Shown piece after piece: positions 51,675-59,946 of a stretch of 64,000 nucleotides of DNA. Within the stretch, counting starts at the first letter, position 1. Every line of letters starts with the position of its first letter. The DNA is from Nonlabens sp. Hel1_33_55 (lineage in GTDB: Bacteria > Bacteroidota > Bacteroidia > Flavobacteriales > Flavobacteriaceae). The position numbers were made by a program, and so were the translations under genes. The notes under the pieces were generated by a model. It saw only the letters and a program-made list of their open reading frames with translations, searched no databases and was not told the DNA's origin. The stretch is taken from positions 1,178,001 through 1,242,000 of the forward strand of contig NZ_LT627735.1 of the NCBI RefSeq assembly GCF_900101765.1, in the 5' to 3' direction.

Positions 51675-52384
51675 GCTTTATCTGCTACCTTGTAATTGAT
51701 GTATTTTTTCTTCATCCATAGATAGGCGAAGCAATCCATCAATGGACCCAACAACCTATTCCATAACCCGAATTTTGCGGTACCCGCAAGGCGTTCAAAA
51801 TGTTGAACGGGTACTTGTTTTACTGTTCCATTTTGTAATAAGATCATTGCTGGTAAAAAACGGTGTAGACCTTTAAACATAGGGATGCGCTTGGCATAAT
51901 CTGCTTTGATAATCTTGAGTGGACAGCCAGTATCATCCATGCCATCATGAGTAAAACTGCGTCTTATGCCATTTGCGATGGTTGACGACATATTCTTTAC
52001 AAAACTATCCTTGCGTTGTGAACGTACACCTGTAACTAGATCGTATTCATCTATATGTTCCATCAGCAAATCAAAATCCTTAGGACTTGTTTGTAGATCT
52101 GAATCGATATAACCTACCAGCGTTGAAGTAGCGTGATCAAAACCAGCTTTAATGGCGGCGCTCAAGCCGTAGTTACGATCAAAATTGATATAATGAAAAC
52201 GATCGTTTTTTGAGCAAATATCCTTGATCATCTTGAGACTTTGATCCTTAGAGCCGTCGTTGACCAGAAGAACAGATGTCTCTACTTTAGCATTTATTAT
52301 ATAATCATTAAGTTCCTTTTCTACCCTATGTAGATTATCAGCCTCGTTATAGACAGGAACAATAATGGTCAAAGTTTGCAACAT
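51671..52384 (-). CDS. Family 2 glycosyltransferase (polyprenyl-phosphate sugar synthase type)
   Basis: 237 residues. GT-A fold: LTIIVPVYNEADNLHRVEKE, SVLLVNDGSKDQSLKMIKDI, VGYIDSDLQTSPKDFDLLME (DxD) and an LVTGVRSQRKDSFVKNMSSTIANGIR-like (shortened) acceptor loop. Similar to ArnC and dolichol-phosphate sugar synthases, so it probably makes polyprenyl-phosphate sugar for the GT39 enzyme downstream. First gene of the three-gene coupled operon, with no signal peptide. Divergent from the epimerase gene. Confidence 0.85.
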   Translation of the reverse strand: MLQTLTIIVPVYNEADNLHRVEKELNDYIINAKVETSVLLVNDGSKDQSLKMIKDICSKNDRFHYINFDRNYGLSAAIKAGFDHATSTLVGYIDSDLQTSPKDFDLLMEHIDEYDLVTGVRSQRKDSFVKNMSSTIANGIRRSFTHDGMDDTGCPLKIIKADYAKRIPMFKGLHRFLPAMILLQNGTVKQVPVQHFERLAGTAKFGLWNRLLGPLMDCFAYLWMKKKYINYKVADKA

Positions 52385-52532
52385 GCAGTTGTTTGTTTTT
52401 TGGTTGATTTTACAAGGTTAAACATAAAATCTAAAGTAATTTTGAAATCAAGCCAATTTGCCAACTAATAGAGCAAACCTTTTTTAAATTGATATTTAAT
52501 CTATTCCTTTGGCATAGCTAACTTCCCGATTA

Positions 52533-53474
52533 ATGAAAATTCTCATCACTGGCTGTGCCGGTTTTATAGGTTCGCATCTTGCAGAAAGACTTCAGTCCTC
52601 AAACCATGAGGTTATTGGGATCGATAACTTCTCAGATTATTATGATACCAGGCTCAAACGAGAAAATGCAAAAGCATTATCGCAATTGGGAATTGAGGTC
52701 AAAGAATTGGATCTACGTGAAGCAGACTTAAAAGTTGCATTACCAAAAGACTTAGATTACATTTTTCATGGCGCGGCCTTGCCTGGTATTGCCAGCACCT
52801 CAACTTTTGAACAATATCTCACCAACAACATTATTGCAACACATAGATTGACAGCTGCGGCTACTCACCTAGCCCAATTAAAAATGTTTATCAACATTGG
52901 TACCTCATCTATTTACGGCAAAGACGTTTTTTGTGATGAGGAACAAATGGCAAAGCCTATATCCAACTATGGTGTCACAAAGCTGGCTGCAGAGCAACTG
53001 GTAATGTCACAGTCGCGATTGGGGAATTATCCAGCCTGCTCGCTACGGTTATATTCCGTTTATGGGTCACGAGAACGACCTGATAAGATGTTTAGCCAAT
53101 TAATCGATTGTGCTATAAATGATAAGAAATTCCCTCTGTTTGAAGGTAGTCTGGAACACAAACGCAGCTTCACGCACATTAATGATATCATTGATGGGAT
53201 CGTTAGCGTAATTGGAAAAGAGGACCAATGCGATGGTCAGGTCATCAATCTAGGCACCGACCAGGAATACACTACCGCTCAAGGAATACAAACCGTTGAG
53301 AAGTTGATGGATACTAAAATTGGAATCGATCTCAAACCGGCTCGCAGTGGTGACCAGTTGAGAACCAAAGCCGTCATCGACAAAGCCAGATTTATTTTGG
53401 GTTACAATCCGCATGTTGGGCTTGAGGCTGGTGTGCAGGAACAGATTGATTGGTTCCAGAACAATCGTGTTTGA
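52533..53474 (+). CDS. NAD-dependent sugar-nucleotide epimerase (UDP-glucuronate/glucose 4-epimerase type)
   Basis: 313 residues, SDR fold. NAD-binding GCAGFIGSH at residues 7-15, catalytic YGVTK (Tyr..Lys) after FINIGTSSIYGK, and an extended substrate-binding domain (LRLYSVYGSRERPDKMFSQL, FEGSLEHKRSFTHINDIIDG). Probably interconverts UDP-sugars for the envelope glycan genes divergently transcribed upstream. A decayed copy of its 3' end lies at 54572-54715. The genomic palindrome follows at 53522. Confidence 0.8.
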   Translation: MKILITGCAGFIGSHLAERLQSSNHEVIGIDNFSDYYDTRLKRENAKALSQLGIEVKELDLREADLKVALPKDLDYIFHGAALPGIASTSTFEQYLTNNIIATHRLTAAATHLAQLKMFINIGTSSIYGKDVFCDEEQMAKPISNYGVTKLAAEQLVMSQSRLGNYPACSLRLYSVYGSRERPDKMFSQLIDCAINDKKFPLFEGSLEHKRSFTHINDIIDGIVSVIGKEDQCDGQVINLGTDQEYTTAQGIQTVEKLMDTKIGIDLKPARSGDQLRTKAVIDKARFILGYNPHVGLEAGVQEQIDWFQNNRV

Positions 53475-53625
53475 TTATCCTGAAATAGAGTTTGTGTTAT
53501 GCGATTGATTTTTGATTGTTACGCTTTCGCGAAAGCGAGATAAGCTAGACATTTCAATCAAAACATTCATAATCCTAGATAAAATCACAATTTTTGGTAT
53601 TACTAATTATAATTCGTAATTGGAT

Positions 53626-53718
53626 ATGAAATCTAAAATACTAGCTAATAAAGTTGAAGGAATCGATTTAAATCGAGATGAAGAAGGTATAAATTGGAAA
53701 GGTGATTTTAAGATTTGA
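53626..53718 (+). CDS. Possible 30-residue ORF, weak
   Basis: ATG at 53626 to stop at 53718, translating to a charged peptide (MKSKILANKVEGIDLNRDEE, then a short tail). It is too short to judge and may be a remnant of a larger gene. No recognised motif and no clear ribosome-binding signal. The 53475-53812 gap otherwise holds the palindrome at 53522 and the terminator at 53757. Confidence 0.2.
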   Translation: MKSKILANKVEGIDLNRDEEGINWKGDFKI

Positions 53719-53756
53719 CCAGTTATAGAATACTTGTAATGAAAAATGACATCATA

Positions 53757-53788
53757 AAAAAAGCTGCCAAATAATAGGCAGCTTTTTA
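53757..53788 (-). terminator. Intrinsic terminator of the fasciclin gene
   Basis: AAAAAGCTGCC-aaataat-GGCAGCTTTTT: stem with A and T runs on both sides, usable in both directions. It lies 25 bases after the fasciclin stop. Confidence 0.85.
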
Positions 53789-53812
53789 AATGAAAACTAA
53801 GCAACCTATTCC

Positions 53813-54403
53813 TTATGCAGGAAGTAAAACAGTGTCTACTACGTGAATCACACCATTGGATTGATTAACGTCTGCGATGGTCACCGTGGATGTTCCACCT
53901 TTAGCGTCTGTAATGATTACCTTATTACCTCTTAAACTTGCAGTAAGCTTCTCACCATTTACAGTTGTAACTGTAAATGCTCCATTATTCATATTGATAG
54001 CATCGATGATATTCTTTGCGCTGTAATTACCAGCTACCACATGGTACGTCAATACACCTTGAAGTGCTGATTTGTTTTCTGGCTTAAGCAATGTTTCAAC
54101 CGTGCCCGCAGGAAGCTTATCAAATGCAGCGTTTGTTGGAGCAAAAACGGTAAATGGACCTTCACCTTGTAAAGTGCTCACTAAGTCTGCTGCCTTTACT
54201 GCTGCCACAAGTGTAGTGTGGTCTTTAGAGTTAACTGCATTCTCTACGATATTTTTTGATGGGTACATAGCTGCACCACCTACCATTACAGTTTTCTCAT
54301 CATTCATCATCTTATCACCTTCCATACTTTTTGAAGGACCACAGGAAACCAATGTTATTGCTGCAAAAAGCATACTTACTCTTAAAATGTTCTTGAAATT
54401 CAT
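53813..54403 (-). CDS. Fasciclin-domain (FAS1) lipoprotein
   Basis: 196 residues, lipoprotein signal MNFKNILRVSMLFAAITLVS then CGPSK. One FAS1 domain (about residues 60-196) with the H1 motif GPFTVFAPTNAAFDKLP and the H2-like YHVVAGNYSAKNIIDAINMN, and the end VIHVVDTVLLPA. FAS1 proteins mediate cell-surface adhesion or matrix binding. Mature protein anchored in the outer membrane. Confidence 0.9.
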   Translation of the reverse strand: MNFKNILRVSMLFAAITLVSCGPSKSMEGDKMMNDEKTVMVGGAAMYPSKNIVENAVNSKDHTTLVAAVKAADLVSTLQGEGPFTVFAPTNAAFDKLPAGTVETLLKPENKSALQGVLTYHVVAGNYSAKNIIDAINMNNGAFTVTTVNGEKLTASLRGNKVIITDAKGGTSTVTIADVNQSNGVIHVVDTVLLPA

Positions 54404-54571
54404 TTGTATTTGTTTTATGGTTATACACTAGTACAAACGATTAATAAAAATTTGCAGTTTTCGTAAGTAGCGACTTTGGTTTTTATTTAACGGAGTGCCA
54501 CTGTTTACTTGAAGAAACTGAAATCCTATTTAATTACGAATACCGAGATCAGTATGGGTCTAATAGTTTGG

Positions 54572-54715
54572 AGCGGCGACCCCATCAGAACCAAAACTGT
54601 GATTGATAAAAATAGATCCTTATTTAATTTAAATCTGCGTTTCTAACTTGAAGTTGGTTTGTATGAACAGATTGATTGGTTCCGGAAAATCCTGTTCGAT
54701 CATTTTGATCATTAG
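54572..54715 (+). pseudogene. Remnant of a sugar epimerase gene 3' end
   Basis: In one frame the remnant reads SGDPIRTKTVIDKNRS ... F-stop-LEVGLYEQIDWFRK, parallel to SGDQLRTKAVIDKARF ... GLEAGVQEQIDWFQN at the C-terminus of the epimerase encoded at 52533-53474. An in-frame TAA at 54644-54646 and the missing 5' part show that it is dead. The similarity continues past the stop, including the palindrome copy at 54756 that matches the one at 53522, so a segment of chromosome was duplicated and decayed. The other parts of 54404-54820 show no gene. Confidence 0.75.
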
Positions 54716-54821
54716 TTATCAAGGGTAGTGTTTGTAGGATTAATTTTAATTGTTTCGCTTTCGCGAAAGAGTGAAAATATAAGCTACGCATTCCTTCAAT
54801 TTACTCAAATAATAAAACAAA

Positions 54822-54850
54822 AAAGCCCAGCGTTTTCACGCTGAGCATTT
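54822..54850 (+). terminator. Possible intrinsic terminator (weak T run)
   Basis: AAAAAGCCCAGCGT-tttc-ACGCTGAGC, a stem (CAGCGT/ACGCTG) between the epimerase remnant and the tRNA. The T run is interrupted (ATTTATTTTG). May act as the terminator of the minus-strand tRNA. Confidence 0.5.
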
Positions 54851-54856
54851 ATTTTG

Positions 54857-54930
54857 TCGGGATGACAGGATTTGAACCTGCGACCACACGGCCCCCAGCC
54901 GTGCATGCTACCAGACTGCACCACATCCCG
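54857..54930 (-). tRNA. tRNA-Pro (anticodon GGG)
   Basis: 74 bases. The minus strand folds as a cloverleaf: acceptor CGGGATG/CATCCCG, anticodon stem CACGG/CCGTG around loop CTGGGGG (anticodon GGG), T arm GCAGG-TTCAAAT-CCTGT, D arm GTGC..GCAT. Discriminator base A73, no encoded CCA. Lies between the terminator and ychF. Confidence 0.9.
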
Positions 54931-54952
54931 ATAATATTAATCTAAAAAATAA

Positions 54953-56047
54953 TTACACATTAAACAAGAAATGCATGATGTCTCCATCTTGCACGATATA
55001 TTCTTTACCTTCTACTTTAAGTTTACCTGCTTCCTTTACTTTTTGTTCAGAGCCATAATCGACATAAGTATCGTATTTAATAACCTCTGCACGGATAAAT
55101 CCTTTTTCAAAATCAGTGTGAATCACACCGGCAGCCTGTGGAGCTGTAGAACCTGCATTGATGGTCCATGCTCTAACTTCCTTGACACCAGCGGTAAAGT
55201 AAGTTTCTTGATTTAGCAACTTATATGCTGATCGAATCAATTTTGCACTTCCTGGCTCATCAAGTCCCATATCAGATAGAAACTCTTTTCGCTCTTCGTA
55301 ATCTTCTAATTCCGTGATATCGGCCTCAGTTCCCACGGCAAGGACCAATACTTCTGCATTCTCGTCCTTGACTAATTCGCGTACTTTTTCAACGTGTGCA
55401 TTTCCAGTTACTGCCGCGTCGTCATTTACATTACACAAATACAAGACTGGCTTGTCAGTTATGAACTGTAATGGTTTGATATATTCTTGTCTAGAAGCAT
55501 CATCCACTTTAACCGTACGCACTGAATTTCCTGATTCCAGCGCACTCTTTACCGCAGATAGCACTTCATCTTCTTTCATTGCTTCTTTGTTACCTGTGCG
55601 AGCGGCTTTCTTTACTTTCTCAAGTTTCTTATCAACGGTCTCAAGATCTTTCAGCTGTAATTCGATGTCTATAGTTTCTTTATCTCTTACTGGATTTACA
55701 TTACCATCCACGTGCACGATATTATCATTCTCAAAGCAGCGCAATACATGGATGATCGCATCAGTTTCCCGAATGTTACCCAAAAACTGATTCCCCAATC
55801 CTTCACCTTTACTTGCTCCTTTCACAAGTCCAGCTATATCAACAATTTCAACAGTAGCTGGTACAACTCTTTCTGGATTCACTAAAGACTCCAATTTCTC
55901 CAAACGTTGATCTGGCACGTTCACCACGCCAACATTGGGTTCAATCGTACAAAACGGAAAGTTGGCACTTTGCGCCTTGGCATTTGACAAACAATTGAAT
56001 AAGGTGGACTTACCAACATTGGGAAGACCTACGATTCCTGCTTTCAT
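54953..56047 (-). CDS. ychF: Ribosome-binding ATPase YchF
   Basis: 364 residues, typical length. G1 GLPNVGKSTLFN, switch region with FPFCTIEPNVGVV, G3 VDIAGLVKGASKGEGLGNQF, and a C-terminal TGS-like domain (AWTINAGSTAPQAAGVIHTD, RAEVIKYDTYVDYG, YIVQDGDIMHFLFNV). YchF/OLA1 proteins hydrolyse ATP rather than GTP and associate with ribosomes under stress. Upstream of the ECF operon with a terminator between. Confidence 0.95.
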   Translation of the reverse strand: MKAGIVGLPNVGKSTLFNCLSNAKAQSANFPFCTIEPNVGVVNVPDQRLEKLESLVNPERVVPATVEIVDIAGLVKGASKGEGLGNQFLGNIRETDAIIHVLRCFENDNIVHVDGNVNPVRDKETIDIELQLKDLETVDKKLEKVKKAARTGNKEAMKEDEVLSAVKSALESGNSVRTVKVDDASRQEYIKPLQFITDKPVLYLCNVNDDAAVTGNAHVEKVRELVKDENAEVLVLAVGTEADITELEDYEERKEFLSDMGLDEPGSAKLIRSAYKLLNQETYFTAGVKEVRAWTINAGSTAPQAAGVIHTDFEKGFIRAEVIKYDTYVDYGSEQKVKEAGKLKVEGKEYIVQDGDIMHFLFNV

Positions 56048-56118
56048 AATAGACTCTTTTTAAGCGGCTGCAAATATACGTTTATAGCTCAGTATAAATA
56101 AATCTGCTTTAAAACAAA

Positions 56119-56147
56119 AACCCTTTTGCGAACAATGCAAAAGGGCT
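56119..56147 (-). terminator. Intrinsic terminator of the DUF4252 operon
   Basis: AAACCCTTTTGC-gaacaat-GCAAAAGGGCTT: stem CCCTTTTGC/GCAAAAGGG with flanking A/T-rich runs, just after the DUF4252 gene on the minus strand. Confidence 0.7.
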
Positions 56148-56172
56148 TATCTAAATTTTTAATACCTAATTA

Positions 56173-56751
56173 TTACTCGGTTTCCATTTTCATATCTCCT
56201 ACTGGTAATCCCAATCCACCAATAATGGATTTCATTCCAGAAGTATTGAGATCATTCCCTTGAACTTCCTGAATCATTGCCATGATCTCGCTCACATTCA
56301 TATCGTCTCCCAATATACGAGCTACACCTAATCCCATCTCGTCAGATCTACCGTAAACAATGATCTCATCAATAGCATCTTGGGATCCATCAAAAAGCAT
56401 CTTCATTTTAATGCCATCGCTGCTGTGGGACATCAAAAGTTCATATTTATCATTCTCAAAAATCTGATCCAGCTTTCTGGATTCAATTTCATAAAGTGCT
56501 TTATTTTCTTCTTTTGCAGGCAGCGCTATCAAATTTACCTTGTCAATGGACTCATAAGCCTTTTGAGAATCTTCAGAGAAATTGGAGGCGGTCAATCCTA
56601 AAATAGATTTTGGGATGCTTGTAGTAATGAATCCGTCCTTTTCTGCACTATCCACATAGAATTGTTGCAGTGATTCTTCTTTCTCACAAGAGGTAAGCAT
56701 AGCCATTGCCGTTAGTGAGATGGCGATTACTTTAAAAATAAGCTTGTTCAT
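56173..56751 (-). CDS. DUF4252 lipoprotein
   Basis: 192 residues, signal MNKLIFKVIAISLTAMAMLT then SCEKEES. The mature part has the DUF4252 pattern: FITTSIPKSILGLTASNFSE, IDKVNLIALPAKEENKALYE and IDEIIVYGRSDEMGLGVARI. Last gene of the sigma/anti-sigma/DUF4252 operon, with the paralogue at 56778 just upstream. Function unknown. Such genes in Bacteroidota are often controlled by the neighbouring ECF sigma factor. Confidence 0.8.
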   Translation of the reverse strand: MNKLIFKVIAISLTAMAMLTSCEKEESLQQFYVDSAEKDGFITTSIPKSILGLTASNFSEDSQKAYESIDKVNLIALPAKEENKALYEIESRKLDQIFENDKYELLMSHSSDGIKMKMLFDGSQDAIDEIIVYGRSDEMGLGVARILGDDMNVSEIMAMIQEVQGNDLNTSGMKSIIGGLGLPVGDMKMETE

Positions 56752-56777
56752 AATAATAGTTTTTGGTGGTTGGTGGT

Positions 56778-57296
56778 TTACTTCTGTGTGGCCTTTTCAA
56801 TCTGTTTCTGGCCTGGTATATTCATCTTTTGAGTAATCTTAGCAATCTGATTCAAATCAAGGTCACCTGTAATTACAAGCAAAGCCGTATCTGTTTTATT
56901 ACCGCTGGCATCTTCCATGAACATGATCAGCTCCTTTATTTTGGTATCACCGTTTCCCTTACGCATGTGAAAGGTGAATTTCTCTCCATCTTCCTTCACG
57001 CTCATGAGAAGCTCTAAGTTATTCTTGTTCACAAAATTATCCGTAAACAATTTCATTTTAGAGGAAGAGGTCGCATCATCCGTAGTGTAGACTCTCAAAT
57101 CCTTGAGGTTTCCTACAATTTTGGCAAGCTCTGCAGTTTCTGGATCGTCCAGATCAATACCGCCTATCATCTTGAACATGGCACTAGTAACTCTAGTTTC
57201 TGAAACATGTTTAAAATTGCCGACTTCATCAAAGCTTTGGGCCGTTGCTGTCATTGCAAAAGCAAAAAACAGGACTATGGTTATTATCTTTTTCAT
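56778..57296 (-). CDS. DUF4252 secreted protein
   Basis: 172 residues, signal peptide MKKIITIVLFFAFAMTATAQ. The mature region SEDFDEVGNFKHVSETR-like entry and EDGEKFTFHMRKGNGDTKIK match DUF4252. Ends with a TGDLDLNQIAKITQKMNIPG motif similar to the paralogue downstream. The two are a tandem duplication. Soluble and probably periplasmic. Confidence 0.8.
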   Translation of the reverse strand: MKKIITIVLFFAFAMTATAQSFDEVGNFKHVSETRVTSAMFKMIGGIDLDDPETAELAKIVGNLKDLRVYTTDDATSSSKMKLFTDNFVNKNNLELLMSVKEDGEKFTFHMRKGNGDTKIKELIMFMEDASGNKTDTALLVITGDLDLNQIAKITQKMNIPGQKQIEKATQK

Positions 57297-57312
57297 TGTT
57301 TTTGTATTTAAA

Positions 57313-57774
57313 TTATTGGTTGATATTAAAAACCTGTGAGGTTTGTTTATTTAATTCGGTCATTGGTTCTAGGTTCCTTGTCCCTTTATTGAATTTGTTT
57401 GAAACCAGTTCCAGCGCTGCTACCGTTGCATCATAAGCTTCTTCTGGCGAGTCATAGGTTCCTAGATCTGCATCTCGTGAGTTGTCATATATTCCAGATC
57501 CTACGGCTACCATAAGTGAGACACTTGCCGCTACTGCGATGCCGGTCCACGTTCTGCGATTGAATCTCTTGTTATGGTGCTGTTGTGATTTCACTTTCGC
57601 GAAAGCGTCAAAACCATCCACCTCAATGCTACTTTCCATCTCGTAACTATGGAACAACCCTTTGTACACAAGGTGTTCTGGTGCAACCTGATCACTATTG
57701 AAGTAATCTCTCAACTCCTGCTCCTCTTGAAGACTGGTGTCGCCTTCCCAATATTTTTCCAGTAGCTTGTTCAT
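57313..57774 (-). CDS. Anti-sigma factor-like membrane protein
   Basis: 153 residues. The N-terminal cytoplasmic part (MNKLLEKYWEGDTSLQEEQE and LRDYFNSDQVAPEHLVYKGL) resembles anti-sigma domains. One transmembrane segment (WTGIAVAASVSLMVAVGSGI, about 90-109) is followed by a short periplasmic tail. It overlaps the sigma gene by 4 bases, so the pair is co-translated. The genomic palindrome lies inside at 57592-57607. Confidence 0.75.
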   Translation of the reverse strand: MNKLLEKYWEGDTSLQEEQELRDYFNSDQVAPEHLVYKGLFHSYEMESSIEVDGFDAFAKVKSQQHHNKRFNRRTWTGIAVAASVSLMVAVGSGIYDNSRDADLGTYDSPEEAYDATVAALELVSNKFNKGTRNLEPMTELNKQTSQVFNINQ

Positions 57775-58280
57775 GCTATTTCGGTTTTATAAACTTCTTC
57801 TATATTCTTTTTAAGCAACTTACGTGCCCTACTCAAATTCACTCTCACCGCAGTTGATTTCATATCCATGATGCGTTCAATTGCCTCGTAATCATAATGT
57901 TCAATGTCACGCAGGTGAAGTATTGTCCTGTAGTTCTCTGGTAATCTTGCGATCATTTTCCTGACCATGCTCACTTGCGATTCACGCTCCAGTTCATCTT
58001 GTGCATTACGCTCTGCAGACTCATAATTGTTATGGACAATCTTTAAATGACTGGCCTGTTTACTTTTCAATCGATCCAGCGAATAGTTCTTCACCATTTG
58101 CATAGCATAAGCTTCCTTATTATTGATCTCTTCAATATCCTTGCGCTTTTCCCAAAGCTTCAACATCGTCTCCTGTACGGCATCTGCAGCCTCTTCATGC
58201 GAGGTAAGCAGCCTGCGGGAAAGGAAATACATCTTTTGCTGTACTTCTTTGAAAGTCGCTATGAAGGTTGGTTGATTCAT
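57771..58280 (-). CDS. ECF RNA polymerase sigma factor
   Basis: 169 residues. Region 2: FKEVQQKMYFLSRRLLTSHE, EEAADAVQETMLKLWEKRKD, YAMQMVKNYSLDRLKSKQAS. Region 4: IARLPENYRTILHLRDIEHY, YEAIERIMDMKSTAVRVNLS, RARKLLKKN. An extracytoplasmic-function sigma factor that probably controls the anti-sigma and DUF4252 genes downstream. First gene of the operon. Confidence 0.9.
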   Translation of the reverse strand: MNQPTFIATFKEVQQKMYFLSRRLLTSHEEAADAVQETMLKLWEKRKDIEEINNKEAYAMQMVKNYSLDRLKSKQASHLKIVHNNYESAERNAQDELERESQVSMVRKMIARLPENYRTILHLRDIEHYDYEAIERIMDMKSTAVRVNLSRARKLLKKNIEEVYKTEIA

Positions 58281-58444
58281 TTATGCGGTTCTATTATCAT
58301 GACGAGTTAATAACGGTGTTGTTACAAAAACATCGATTATTTTACATTATATCGAATTTTAGCACGATTTATGTATTACTTAAACCTAATATAATGTCTA
58401 TGAAGAGACATTGATTATTTTAGCCCCTAACTATATTACCCTAT

Positions 58445-59893
58445 ATGAAAATTTATAAATATGTATTCCTACTCTTTGCTGGTATAGGAATTCTTTCTAG
58501 CTGTGCAGAAGATAATGACGATCAATTTGCCAGCGATGCAGTGGTCAAAAATTTTATCTATCGAGGTTTGAACACCTTTTACCTATATAAACCTGAGGTG
58601 CCTATTCTTGCTAATGATCGTTTTGCGACCCAGGCGGAATTAGAGAACTATCACGATCAATTCAATTCACCAGAAGCGTTTTTTGAATCCTTGATATTTG
58701 ACCGTGCTCGAACAGATCGATTCAGTATTCTTGTGGACGACTATGTGGCTTTAGAACAAGCGCTTTCTGGGAATACTTTGAATAACGGTATGGAATTCGG
58801 GTTAGTGAGATATCGTGATAATGGTACTAACATTTTTGGGTATGTGAGGTATGTGTTACCTAATTCTGATGCAGATGCAAAAGGAGTACAACGAGGACAA
58901 ATCTTTACCGAAATTGATGGAATCCAATTGACAGACACCAATTTTAGAACTCTGATAGCGCAAAACGTGTATAGCATAGGCCTAGCCGATTTCAACAACG
59001 GTAACCCTGTAGCCAATGGCAATGGAATTAACAATTTGACCAAGTCCCAATTACAGGAAGACCCTATTCTAGTGAGCAGAGTAATTACTCAAGGAAATGC
59101 CAAAATAGGTTATCTAGTTTACAATAGCTTTTTAAGACAATTTGATGAAGACTTGAATGACGTTTTTGCAGATTTCAAGGCTCAAGGTGTTACAAATCTA
59201 GTACTGGATTTAAGATATAATAGCGGTGGTAGTGTGAATACGGCGATTACCTTAGGTAGTTTAATTACAAACAATCCAACTACTGACGTTTTTTCCAGAG
59301 AAGAATGGAATCCAGAGATACAGCAATTTTTCCTTGACAACGATCCTGATCGATTGACCAATTTATTTAGGAATACAACGTTTAGCGGGACAGCATTGAA
59401 CCGTCTTGGACTCAATAAGGTTCATATCATCACAACCAACAACAGCGCGAGCGCGAGTGAATTAGTGATCAACGGTCTGGATCCATACATAAACGTGGTT
59501 CAAGTGGGTGAAAATACTGCCGGTAAGTTCCAAGCTAGTATTACATTATATGATAGCGAGGACTTCGGTCGTTCAGGAGCAAATACTTCTCACCGTTATG
59601 CTATGCAACCGCTGGTATTAAAAAGTTTGAATAGTGTAGGTAATACAGATTATTTTGATGGACTTGCGCCAGATATTGAGTTGCAAGAAGATTTTGGAAA
59701 CTTGGGAATGCTGGGCGATCCTAATGAGCCTTTATTGAGAGCTTGTCTTAATGACATTTCAGTAAACGGTAGCATATTCCAGCCTACTTCTATAAAATCA
59801 AGCTTTAAAGATCTTGAATTTATGGGTAGTAATGATTTCAAACCTTTGGGTAATGAAATGTGGAAGGAAGACACCCAACTTCCCACGAGATAA
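58445..59893 (+). CDS. S41-family (C-terminal processing) peptidase, lipoprotein
   Basis: 482 residues, lipoprotein signal MKIYKYVFLLFAGIGILSSC. PDZ-like region (about 115-185: GMEFGLVRYRDNGTNIFGYV, DADAKGVQRGQIFTEIDGIQ). Peptidase core with VLDLRYNSGGSVNTAITLGS, the catalytic serine within NSASASE (residues 333-339) and the Lys in GENTAGK. Likely an outer-membrane or surface protease processing C-termini. The terminator and amine oxidase gene follow. Confidence 0.85.
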   Translation: MKIYKYVFLLFAGIGILSSCAEDNDDQFASDAVVKNFIYRGLNTFYLYKPEVPILANDRFATQAELENYHDQFNSPEAFFESLIFDRARTDRFSILVDDYVALEQALSGNTLNNGMEFGLVRYRDNGTNIFGYVRYVLPNSDADAKGVQRGQIFTEIDGIQLTDTNFRTLIAQNVYSIGLADFNNGNPVANGNGINNLTKSQLQEDPILVSRVITQGNAKIGYLVYNSFLRQFDEDLNDVFADFKAQGVTNLVLDLRYNSGGSVNTAITLGSLITNNPTTDVFSREEWNPEIQQFFLDNDPDRLTNLFRNTTFSGTALNRLGLNKVHIITTNNSASASELVINGLDPYINVVQVGENTAGKFQASITLYDSEDFGRSGANTSHRYAMQPLVLKSLNSVGNTDYFDGLAPDIELQEDFGNLGMLGDPNEPLLRACLNDISVNGSIFQPTSIKSSFKDLEFMGSNDFKPLGNEMWKEDTQLPTR

Positions 59894-59917
59894 GAAAACT
59901 CAAAACGTATCTTTGAA

Positions 59918-59946
59918 GCCTTTGGAACATTCCAAAGGCTTTTTTA
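59918..59946 (+). terminator. Intrinsic terminator ending at the next start codon
   Basis: AGCCTTTGGAACATTCCAAAGGCTTTTTT: stem AGCCTTTGGAA/TTCCAAAGGCT plus T run. The T run ends at the ATG of the amine oxidase gene (59946). Confidence 0.85.
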
